64,000 nt of DNA from Gavia stellata. Taxonomy: Eukaryota > Chordata > Aves > Gaviiformes > Gaviidae. Of the stretch, positions 11,401 to 23,100 are shown in pieces. Positions within the stretch are counted from its first letter, which is position 1, and each line of letters begins with the position of its first letter. Made by a program: the position numbers and the translations under genes. The DNA lies in the NCBI RefSeq assembly GCF_030936135.1, contig NC_082606.1, positions 8,860,755 through 8,924,754 of the forward strand. Reading direction: 5' to 3'. Under the pieces are notes generated by a model. The model did no database searches and was not told the DNA's origin. It saw only the letters and a program-made list of their open reading frames with translations.

Positions 11401-14400
11401 AAAACATGATATATTAAATAATGGTGATAAACAGCATCCTGTCCAAATCAAACTTTTAAAAACAAGCTTTGTTTTAAAAAAAATTTAAAAATCTACTGGC
11501 TGATTATTAAAACTTACAAGTGCTGTGGCTTTTGGTACATAACTGACTGAAAGTATTCTATGTGGTGTTGCAGTGTTGATGTTCTGAAAACAAATGGGTT
11601 CTTTAAAGTGCTGCCTTCTGCTAGGAACTGTGCTTTGCCAGGTAAATGCTTATGGCAGCAGCCTCAGCAACTTATATTTACCTCTTCTGCATGTATTTGT
11701 AACACCCCTTGGTCAAAGGTGCCCAGCAGAGGAATCACATGCCTGAAGTACCTCCTTATGCTTCAGTGCTACATTTGCTACAATAGAACTTTTTTTCCTA
11801 TCTAAGCTTTTATCTGACACTTATTGCAGAACAGCTGAATACCTTTAGTCAGCACTGCACCCCTCCTAGGTAGGCTGGCCATCCTCTTCCTCTCATAACA
11901 GTGAAGCTGAGGTACCACTACGGCCTCCGTGCTAGACATTGCTTTTGAAAAAGCTGTCCTATGGAATAAAGGACTGTTCTGACAGTGAAAATCTTCCTCT
12001 GTAGGAGGAAGGCTTGTGGAATGAAGCCCTCTAGGGCTGACTGAGCAGCTGCAATTTTTTGGAAGCCTGGTGTGTAACACATTGCTCTTCCACAGTCAGA
12101 TACACCACATGCATGGAGTCAGGGAGCTTCACTGTGTATACTAAAGCTGAGGAGTGAGATTATCATGAAGGAGGATGTGTTTATTATCAGACCAAATAAA
12201 AACACACAATAAAGGATTGCATTTATATTTATTAAAAAAAAAAAATTGAAAAGTTCGGAAGAGTTGGAACAGAGCTGAACATCTTCAGGAGCATCAGGAA
12301 AAATGACAGAAGCAAAGTTCATAGCCAGAGGCTGTGATGTTACAAATCTATTCTGGAAAAATAAGTTTGAAAGTAACCATGCTCAAAAATAATTAGTTTG
12401 CTTTATCTCAGTCATGATAACATTAAAACACCATCAAAAAGTCTCAGATAATAGGAATTCTTTTACAATTTTTCATTTTTAAAAACTACACACATTTGCT
12501 ATTTGGTAATGGAGTGAAGTTTCTACATCTGAAGAGAGCATTTGGTGTTTTTTTTTTTTTAGGATAGCTGTGCTCTAAAGTTTACTTAATATTTTTTAGG
12601 GATATTTTATGTTTGTTTATGACTTTCTAATGAAAGTACCTGAAACCAGATGTACAAATAAGAACTCTGCTAACCTTAAACACTTCCCATCCAGAATCTG
12701 GAAGACAAGCTGATTCTTACTGATTTATGCATCATATCCTGTAACACGGTGTATCTAACTACACAGTTTCTCAGGGTCAATCTTGTATAACAAATAAAAT
12801 CCACCAATGCCTGAGCTATGTCTCTTGTTCTAGGATTGCCCTTGGGGGAAATACAAATCCTGTATACTGTAGATCTCCCTTAGTGAGATAATTATTGTCC
12901 TGCCTCGTCGCTGTAAGCAACATACCTGATCAAAAGCAAGGAAAGAGTGTAATTTCCAGATGAATTGTTGGAAGCCCAGTTTACTAGCAGTATATATTTT
13001 GAAATTGTATGGAAACATATGCATTTGAAATACATCTTGAAATTGCTTTTTTTGGCTTCATGGAAATGGAATATTTTGGATGGGGCCTGGTGCTCAATGG
13101 ATATGAAGGGCCAGTGGCACACAGGCAAGACAGGAGCCCGAGACAGAGCCAGAGGCCTGCTGCCAGTTGTACTAGAAAACCAGGTAAAAGACTTAGAAGA
13201 AAAGGCTGCAGATCCACTTGCACGCAGGGTAAATATTTTAGGTAGATTTTTGTCCTTTGTTTTAAAGCTGTACTGTTGGTTTCTTGTGTTTCTCTAATTT
13301 CAAAGAACCACCTGTGATAGCAAATGGGGCTTTTAATGGCTTCCCATATTCTGTAGCTTTTAGTATTTTGTCTTTTTGTGACAGCAGGTTGAAATGTGTG
13401 TGTGTTCATATCCATATTTTGTTCAGCCATCATATTTTCTTGGCTCAGAAGCCTCTGAAGTGCTAGTGGTGTTTGCATATACGTTATGTTTGCAATGGTC
13501 TGTGTCTTTGAAGTGTTCTTCTGTGAAGACTATTCATGGGTGTGAAGACAATGTGTTTCTGAGTCAAGGTTTGTCTGTTGTTGCTTTCCTCCCCTAAGAT
13601 TTGCTGGACTAGCCTTTGCACTTGCTTTATCCCCTGGGATTCTATGGTAATCTGGCAGCTGGATTCATGTCTCTTTTTATTTGTGTTTCTGATAGCTGTT
13701 CTTCAGTGCTAGGATCTTCAAAAACATATGTTGTTTCTATAGCCTGAAAAACATGAACCCACTGGGGACTACACATGTATGAGATTAAATTCTCTCTGCA
13801 TTGAAGCCAAAGAGGCTTTCTTCCTTAGATGGCAGAATGGTTATGTAGCAGAAGTTTTCTGCAGTGCATAGCGATCAGTTGCCAATGTCTTGAACATCTG
13901 AGATGGAAATGAAGTTAAAACAATTCTGGTCTTGGTATTGTGTAGTTTTAATGGAAAGGTCCTTACTGCCTCTTGTGGGGGGCTGCAGAAGGGTTCATAG
14001 GGCTGGAAATCAATTAAGAAAGTTACTGTGCTTTCCCTTTTTCCCACTGAGATTTGCATTCTTTTTTTCCTTTTTTTTTTTTAACTTTGTTTCAATAATC
14101 TGAAAATGTTCGGATCCTCAAATTTTGCCCCTTTACTATGGAAAACAACACCACTGCAGTTTAGTCCTTTTATTCTCAAATATAATTTATTTTGTAAGTC
14201 TATTTAAAAAGGCATTGCCAAAACACCTGACTCTTTAATTTAGTAATGTTTGTTGCCAAGCATGTGCTGCTTCTTTGGCTTCGTGTTTGTTACTTGATGC
14301 CTCGGTCATGCTACAGAAAGTGTTACATCTGTTCAATTCTGGTTGAGATTGTTCATTTCCTTCTATTCAGATGCTGACTTTTCAAGTCATAACATATTGT

Positions 14401-17400
14401 TTGCTTTGTTGCTTTTTCATTCACAGCCCTGTTAATAACTGGAAGGCAGGCAAGGTTTGCTGAGAAGAGTTGTGCGGTGAAAGTACTGTTATTTCTGAGG
14501 GGGTGGAAAGTATTCTTCACCTATTAGACTAGTATGTGCCTAATGCTGAGGACATAATATTAATGTGCCCAAATAGGTCCTCTTGGTGATACTGAGAATG
14601 TTAGAATTTGCATCCAAGACAGACATGAGGTTTCTGATAGGTGAACAAAAAGGCAATCTTCTGATGGTGTTACTTCGTACTGTTGTCTTTTTATTTCTGT
14701 ATTCCCCAGTAAAATGTACACTACTTTCTGAAGTAACCAAGCATTTATTGATCAGCCTTTTGGCTGACCTCTGCCCAAAAGGGCTTGCTTTATTTTATCA
14801 GCTTTTGAAGTTTTCTCTATTATCGCTTTATTTGTCAGTACAGCATGTAGCGGGATCCTTACTCTCGATTTCTGGATGGTTGGAGCAGAATTTGGAGTGT
14901 GACAGGAAAGCTTGATTTCTAATAATTTAAAGTAGACTGCTCAGTCCCTAGGCAGGCCAGAGAGGGACCATATTGGTCTGTCCTCACCTGTCATAGAAAA
15001 GGAGCTAACTGGGTCATCCGGCCAGAAAGCTTGATCACTGCTGATTTAAGGTGCTGTAATATGCATATTCCCTATCTTAGTAACACCTTTTGAAGGAAGT
15101 TGTGGTCAGCAAAGCGAGAAGAATTACATTAATGGGTCATGTCTAGCTTCATACTGTATGGATTTCTTTAATATTTGATTCAAATATATAAAGAAACACT
15201 AATGGCTAAAAATATTTACCTACTGCTTTCTCCTCTGAGTCTATGCCATTAGAGTGTGCAAATAAGCAGAAAGACACTAACACTCACAGTACAATAATTA
15301 TAAATGTTTTTTAACAAGTTGTAAGTGCAAAACAGAAGATAAAAATCCAAACTACTAACTGATGTGCACAGAATATTTTTTTCTGGATGATCTTGCACTA
15401 TTTTTAATAGTGGTTTGATAAAGGAAGGCTTTAAAAACCGTACACATTTGAAAGAAGTAATCTGTTTTGCAATAGCAATTGTACTAAACAGAAAAAGAGC
15501 AGCTGTTACTGGAAGTTACACTTAATTGTTGTATTTTCCAGCACAAGGTTGTTTGGTGGGAACAGTGGGGAAAAAATGCAAGCAACTGCCAAAAAACAAG
15601 CATGTGAGGTGAAACTTGAATTTGCTCTCATGAGAACTTTCTAAGATTCATAAGTAACCAAGAAAAGCATGCTGTATTTAAATCTCTGGAGATGTATTGT
15701 ACTGTATAGAGACAGAGCACAGCATACAGTGTTGGCAGGAGAAAGAAAGGAGAACAGAAAATCAGAAAGACTGATGGGGAAGGTAAGGGTAATCAGGATG
15801 GGTGGAGGGTAAAATGCCTGGTGCCACCTCAAATTGTTGCTTTTTTCTTCCGTGGCTTCCTGAGTAAATTTGAAGCTCCTAATCTTTCCCTCTCCCCCTC
15901 AGAACAGGTTTTCATGTGCTTTTTAAATTAAATGAACAAAGCATGTCCCTGTTAAAAATCTGTAGAGTAGAAGGTAGATAAATTAGCTTGGGGCATTTTG
16001 TAAGCACTGTAGGCCAAATCTGATGTGATATATGCACGCCTTAAAAGTAATCTCTGAAGAGGGACTTACGCAAAATATCCCATCTAGTTTCTGGCTATCG
16101 TTAGACCAATGGGAAAGCTGTAGCAGGAAGCGTCCCTAGGCAGGCTGCAGACAGGAACAGGAGAAGGTCCAGTGGCAAGGGGCTTGGCCCTCTCCTTGGC
16201 ACGGGTGCCTCCTGGCGCGGCAGTGGCCATTACTCATATGTGAGCGTTTCTCTGCTTTGGCATGCTTCTGACCCACAAAATCTGCCACAGGGTCTGCGCT
16301 CTGGGAATACAGCTTGTTAGTCAATGTGTTCTTCCAGCACAAGGCTATAAAGCATTGTAGGTCATAATAGCAGCTGTTTATTTCTTAATATGTCCTTAGG
16401 TGCCAGAGGGGAGATTTTTTTATAAAAATAAAAATAGTAGTGGAATGCATTTATTAGGGACTGACTGTATTTATTTTGAACCACAACACATTCATCCAGA
16501 TCCACAGTCAAAACTACAAGAAAGTACAGTTTCCACTATACTCTGAGCTCAATTCTCTGAGCAATTATCCTTGCCTGTATTGCCTCCCATTGTAAATAAT
16601 TCCACTGGCTTCTATGAAACAACATGCAGTAGCCAACCTTTAACCCAGTACTATTTGCAGGATCACTCTCCAAATTACTTCAGTACTAACTTTAGTTCTA
16701 AAGAACAAACACATTGCCCAAAAAAAGAAAAAGAACAAACCCAGACTGAAAGTTGAGCAATGCTCTGAAAATGAATTTTTTTCAACATTAAAATGATCAA
16801 GCCTGATTACTATTAATTCATTAACCAGAACATCTTACAGCTGGAAAAAATGTTTCTTGCTGCCAACTGTATTATATTAATTCAACATGAGTGCAACCAC
16901 TGAATATCAGTTGATACTAGAAAATTGCATAGTTTATGCAAAGTAAAAATATTTTTTTGTTTTGCACTAAACAGATCATGATGTCTGTATAAGCTTACGG
17001 CATGAGATGATTATTGTTCCCATTATATTATGGAGATACTGGTCATGGTTCTGTAGTTAAGACTCAAGTGAGTTTTGTTCCTAAAGCAGGAATTCATTCT
17101 TCAAATGTAAATTATATAAAATCTGAGACAGGTCTAGAACACCTTCCTGAATTAAATTCTGGCTTTTCAGAAGTCAGTATGAATTGTGGTGTTAGTATCA
17201 TGTGTCTTCAAAGAATTTACAAACATATTCAATGATTAATTAAAGTTTAAAAATAAGTTCTTTAAGCAAACACAGAATTGACAACAACTTGTTGAGAGCA
17301 TATTTTAGATATTGTTATGCTATCACGCTAGTGTGTCACTGCTTACGATTTACACGTTGATAACTTCAGACAAGTAAATATCACTTACACAGAAATTTGG

Positions 17401-18747
17401 TGCATAGGAACAGCATAAATAGGAGAAACAAGTTTTCATGTTGATTTACAGGCAGAACATGTTGTGATCAGAAGGATTTTGAGGCAATGTACAACTTCAT
17501 GTACCTTGGCCAATGCACAGGCACACAGCAAGTATGGGCTGGTCACTCACTAGGTTGTATATATAAACTGTCCCTTTCTCATTCCTGACCTGTATTCTGC
17601 TTTTCCCCATGTTTTCCGTGGTGTATTAAAGGAAGCAATATCTTGAGGCATATGAAGCCTATTGACTATGCAAAATTCTAGCACAGTAAGTGATGACCTG
17701 CCCCTACCATTTTGGACAAAATTGGTTACTTCTAGTTAATTAGCTGTCTATTTTTATTTTCTGCACAGATATTTCACGTTAGCTGTTGGTGTCAGTGGAA
17801 GAGTAAGTGCCTTTCAGGCCTGAGGACATCCCTCTGACTGTTCCTACCTATATAATCCCTCTCCAGACACAGACGGTTGGCAGCCACCTAGGAGTGCTCC
17901 TGGCAGGTGTCACCAAGGGGTGAGTGACAGCGTTCACTGCAAGGGAGAGTAAAAGGAGGCTCAGTCTGTAATCGCTTTTACACACCGCCTTGTTTTATGT
18001 AGTGCAATTTATCAATATACAGGACAGATCAACTAGCTTGTCAGTGCTGCCAATATAAGGTCTACAGTTAGGAATAATTTCCACCTTGCACTCTTGATTC
18101 TCCTATATCTCAGATTGAGGACTGATTCTGTAAACCCGCCCTTCTTGTTATTGCGGCTCTCCAGATAATGATGCAATGCAGTCAAATGTGGAGGGGTATA
18201 GCTATATCAGGTTTTAACCCATAGCAGAGAAACACTGAATTAAATGAGCATTTTGCACAGGGTTGATATGGTCTCTGGGCAACCTGAGTTCATTACAGTT
18301 CTGTAAGTTTTCTTCAAAAACGTAATTAAAATAGGAATTATACTCCCTCGAGTATACAGCATCATCGGACTTACGGATGCAGCAAGCAAAGCTTTGCTTG
18401 ACCTGCTAATTCTGTCCCTTGGCTGCCATGAATTTGGTGTGTCATACCAGGGAGTGTGATAAAGACATGCAGTGATACAGGCTTGATCTGCCCAAATGCT
18501 GAGGCAGATTCTGACCACAGTATTTTCCAAACCACTTCTGTGGATACCTCACCAAAGTGCACTGGCTCTTACTGGCAACACAAAGGGTTCCTCCCTTCAG
18601 CAGTGAAATCAGAAAACAGTGTGGAATTCTAGGGAGCAGAATTGTAGGAATCTAAAGGGAAGAGCACCCAAAAATGAGTGCATTGAACTGGTACCCTGAA
18701 GTTTTGCTATGAAAATCGCTCAGGAGCATCACTGAATAGGTTGTCTA
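8407..18747. other. Intergenic sequence 3' of AQP9, no gene recognised
   Basis: About 10 kb of AT-rich DNA. Observed features are a palindrome at 18383-18400, homopolymer runs (T near 12548-12560, T near 14071-14082) and a possible old-repeat relic near 16545-16620. A 164-codon minus-strand frame (12984-13478) has no recognisable domain and I do not call it. Confidence 0.7.
18383..18400. repeat. 18-bp perfect palindrome
   Basis: caagcaaagctttgcttg is its own reverse complement. It lies about 350 bp beyond the candidate AQP9 poly(A) signal. Confidence 0.8.
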
Positions 18748-18753
18748 TTTATT
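18748..18753 (-). terminator. AQP9: Candidate AQP9 poly(A) signal AATAAA
   Basis: A canonical AATAAA on the minus strand lies 1.19 kb beyond the AQP9 stop codon. It would give a 3' UTR of about 1.2 kb with cleavage near 18725-18735. Another AATAAA further out (minus strand, 17753-17758) is an alternative end. There is no transcript evidence in the sequence itself. Confidence 0.4.
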
Positions 18754-19938
18754 CATGATCACCACCAACAACCATATATATATATGCACATACATATTAG
18801 AAATGAACTTTGGTTTAATCGGATACATTCAATTCACAATGATTAAGCAGAAATAATTTCATTTTTCAAGGCTAGATATTTGGAAAGTGGTGTATGTCTA
18901 ACTACTTCTCTTGAGCAAGAGAGAACCCACGCTTCAGAACTCTGATGTGGAGCTGGCCTTCCTTGGGGAATTCAGATCTAGGACTAGGTCTGAGACCAGT
19001 TTCTAATTTTAATTACTGCTACCAAAATAAAAATTACTCCCACAAAGCAGATTAAATCCCCCCATGTAGATCAGCAACAGAAGACCTCTTTAAAGCTTAT
19101 ATAGACATAGGGTTTGCGCTGATCTCTGCACAGCATAAGCCTCTGTTGTTGGCCCATCTCCACAGGAATGAATTTTATCCAGAAAGCACAGCAGAAGAGG
19201 TTCAGATTAATATTCTAGGTTAGGCTTTTACTATTGGGTAGCATAAAGGTCAAGTAAATAGTTTAAAAATAACTGAACATTATTCCTATGAAGGACCTGT
19301 GCGGAAGGACAACTTTGTCTTTTTGGTGTTGATCTTGTAACTCACAGTTTTTACCTTTTGTGATCATATTCTGATTTACTAAACCTCATGACTGATAGCT
19401 GATTCCTTGCTGGCTCCATAAGAATTTAGTAAGTTATTTAAAACTACTTCAATTGACGTTTAGGCAATTTGGGTATTCTTTTCAATTTTCAGACAAGACA
19501 TTCTTAAATAATGGCTATAACATGTGACTGATGTTCTTACACATTAATTCAACACTGAACCAATTAACTACCTATGCATGCAGTTTCATAATAATATCTC
19601 ATCTATTTTCAGTTAATTAGGAAACATGATTAAGATCATGTGTGTTGAATTAACAGGTCAGTGCATCATCTCACTACAATTTCATCTGGGAGATAACTTG
19701 TTCTGAAAGCCATATGAAAAGAACAACGATTTATCCTTCCCACTCCCATGTTCCCATTTTTGAATGTGATCAGCCTGATGTTTCATAGAAAGAGGTCAGT
19801 TTTGAACTTGTCTTCTATATAGATTTTCTGCTTTGAAATGTGAATTTCTAATTGAGGCATACAGGTTTTATAAAATGGTCCAAACAATCATTTGCATAAA
19901 AACTGCACAACAAAATGAGAGAGAAAATTCTTCACTTC
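18754..19938 (-). other. AQP9: Probable AQP9 3' untranslated region
   Basis: This AT-rich sequence between the stop codon and the first canonical poly(A) signal contains no sustained open frame. It includes a short (TA)n run near 18774-18786. It is assigned as 3' UTR only by position. Confidence 0.4.
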
Positions 19939-20101
19939 TTACTCCATGTTGGTGAGTTCATATTTATCATACATGTCATTTTCTTCTCCTGGCTGAGTAT
20001 CTGAGTGATGAATTTCAATGAAAACAATATAGATCATTGCTCCAAGTACACCTCCCAGCATAGGTGCAACTATAGGGACCCACCACCAATTATTTCCAGC
20101 C
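19939..20101 (-). CDS. AQP9: AQP9 terminal coding exon 6 (residues 235-288) and stop
   Basis: The acceptor is a long T tract followed by cttacag. The exon completes the split codon (Thr235, where human has Arg) and encodes AGNNWWWVP, helix 6 and an acidic tail ending [10 protein letters not shown] before TAA. The AGNN segment, the IEIHH segment and KYEL match the human C-terminus, whereas the linker between them has diverged and is shorter. Confidence 0.96.
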
Positions 20102-23100
20102 CTGTAAGACAGAAAAAAAAAAACCCAAACCCAAGAATTATTGTTATTTGTTACTCTAGTGAACACCCTACCTTTTATTTGGCAGTAAACAAATACAGTT
20201 ACATGACACTCAACTATACTGTAGACCTTTCTGTTTTGTCTCACATTTCTGTAAATGGATGACACCCTTGTCTGTCCTGCCCATGTTGTGATTGAAATGT
20301 TAATTAACCACCACCAGGCACGTTGGTCTACGTGCTGTACTTGCACCTTAGAAAATAAGGCCTCTTTACTGCATATCTGTTTTGGGGGCAGGGGATAGTT
20401 TCTCCCTTGTGGAAAATGGGCTTCATTGACTTACAATGAAATGAACAGGGGCATGTTTATTGCACAGCAGTCTTGACTGATGCTGTTGCCAAATGCTCAT
20501 GAATAGGTTTTTAGGAGTGATTAATGCAAATGTATGTTGCAAAAATGGTTTACCTCATCTGCATGGAGATTTGCAGGTTCAGGCCTGCAATAGTATACAT
20601 GATGTTCCTCTTGACAAGTATAATAGATTATACTTGATTTTGAGTGTATTTGCCTTAGGGAACGTAATAAAACACAGTGACTGTAAAGTGGATTATACTT
20701 GATGAGAGAGGTCAAGATTCAAATTTCATGATGTAGTATCTTATCTCTGTTTAAAATGTGGGGTCTTTCAGTAAGAGGTAAATAAGCATTTAGAAGTTTT
20801 ATACACCTAAAACTTAATCTTTTTTAGAATTGCTGTGTTCAGTAAGAAAGTCCAGCATATTGGCTCCACTGAAATGTTTACATTCGCTTTGCACAATTAC
20901 TAGGATATAATTTTAAATGTGTAGATTTATGAACATTTTTAAAGAAACAAGTCCACCATTAAATGGTATAAAACAATAAATAACAATCTCTTTATGCAGG
21001 AGACTTGGGCTTGTAGAATTGCTCTCCCTTTCCTGGAGGTCCACATTCAGACAGTAAATTACTGAGTAGTGGTTTCACAGCACAGACTTTCTTAACTGTA
21101 CTGGTGCATGAAGGTGTTTTGATTCGATAACATGCTGTATTAATTGAATATGCAAGTCTGCAGTGAAAACCCAGCCACTTCAATTTCATGCATATTGAAA
21201 ATGGAGAAGTAACATTTTTTTCTCTCAGAAATACAAAGGGACAAATTCATCTGTGAGAGCAACTTCACAGGAAGCTGCCAGGGGAATTCTTAAATTGTAA
21301 GGATAATTATTCAGCACTCTGTTGTATAGATTTATGCAGAAGTGAACTTGTGCTTAAGTCACAATGCAAGAATAGAACAGGGCTAATCTCAGTGATATTG
21401 ATGATAATATTATTCCATGTTCAGAAATGCCTTAGATTTTTATGTTTTGCCTTTGGAATTATTTATATTCTGCTCTGAGGATATAAAATAACTGCTGATA
21501 TTCCTCTACTGAGTTTATAGATCTGTTTGTTGTTGAGTCATGAATGTCTGTTGAGCCCCTGAATTTCTGGAACAAGCATGGACTAAGGTTTTATTGAATT
21601 AATCCGCATAACAAAATCTATATCAAGTACTACATGTACTCCTCTGTGTGTGCCTGTGTGTGTACATGGGCCTATAAGGAAGGTGTTGCTTGGCAGGTTT
21701 CTCTCTCAGCATGTTCCATGAACCAACATGTGCCTCGTTGGCTCTTGCATGACCTTGTCCAAAATCATGGCCTGTATTTGCAGCAGCTGCTGTTGGCTGT
21801 GCTTTAGACACCCTCTGCTAAGACGATGGGTGTAAAGTCTTTATAGAGAGCGATGCCAAAGCTGAAATGAGATCAGGACACAGCTGAGTTATGAATTTCC
21901 ATGAGACTCAATCCTCCTTCATTGACACAGGACCAAGAACTCTTTGTGACAAGCACAGATAGCTTCACCGAAGTAACCTTAGTTCCCTTATACCCTGGCT
22001 TTACCCTAGTTTACAGCTTTGCTGCCAAGTTAGCAGGAAAACATCCAGCTATGCCTTTGTCATCATCAGGTGGTTTTGATGTTGGCAGAGCAGGAGGGAG
22101 CCGGCTGTGAAGGGGAAAAGGTAGGGCACAGGCCTGGCAAGCAGTGCTTCGGTTAACTGCAAAAATTTCCGGGTAACTACAGCGTATAAGCTACGTGGAC
22201 TGGGAACTTTGGCCCATTTGAGACTTGCAAATACATTTCTCACCTAGCCAGCTGCTGCGGGATAGCGAGATAACACTGCTTGCTGTAAGAAATGCCAGGA
22301 TAATTCAGGCATTCAGCAGTGCGGAAGGTGTCTGCCTACTGTTCTACACTCCGGGAAGAATGCAAGATATTTCAGAGGCCACTTTTCCATGCAAATCCCT
22401 GTGCAGACAAGAGGTGCGTCTCCTGACCCTTTCCAAAATGCAGTTTAGTTTAGTCCGGGCGACTCGTGCCCGGGGCCGGCGGCCACGAGGTGTCAGCGTT
22501 ACCGCGCCGGCGGCGGCCGGGCTCTGCCCGCCGCTGCTCCCGCCTCGCCGCGGCGGAGCTGCGCGCTTAGGGAGCGAGGTAAATACTGTGTCGCTGCTGC
22601 TGCCATTGCCAGTCCAGACCCAGCCTCAGCAAAGGTGCAAAAGAACCCATACTAAACCAGGGGCGAAATACTCTATGGCTAGCTTCAAATGATGATGCGA
22701 AATACTGTTCTGTAGAGCCATTTCTCACTTCCTCGTTGCCGTTTCATGCTCTGTTACTCTTGTCAAAATCCAGAGTCTGGTATTTATACTCAAAGCTCTG
22801 GCTGTTTTCTCACTACAGACAAAACTTCACTACCCAAAACTTTTCTTAAGCTTATTAGAATATTAAGCATGTGCTTAAGAAAGACTCCTGGTTATCTACA
22901 TGGTTTTAGGACAAATTGTTAGAAGCATTTAGGTCTCCAAAGTCAGCAGTTGTCTCTAATGATGGGGACAGTTGCCATCTGTGAAACCGACTCCCAACAG
23001 GTTGAGGAGCAGTTTGCAGGAGCAGGCCACAGTGCTGACTACGTCTGTTGTGTGCAAAATGGTGCTTGCTATAGGGTGCTGGACTGGCACCCCCTTTCCA

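Noticed and set aside
13009-13245. Plus-strand frame with donor-like sites (ENQVKDLEEKAADPLARR)
   Set aside because: It looked exon-like, but there is no acceptor, no recognised family and no neighbouring exon in frame.
12984-13478. 164-codon minus-strand ORF with a hydrophobic stretch
   Set aside because: I considered it as a possible LIPC-related or membrane-protein exon, but there is no lipase motif, no supporting splice context and no family resemblance.
18240-18562. Overlapping minus-strand ORFs beyond AQP9 (96 and 63 codons)
   Set aside because: No domain or retroelement motif could be recognised and the frames overlap each other. Treated as chance.
22225-22692. 155-codon plus-strand ORF across the CpG islet as a protein-coding gene
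   Set aside because: Its middle is GC-driven low-complexity sequence and it matches no family. I report the islet but not the ORF as a gene.
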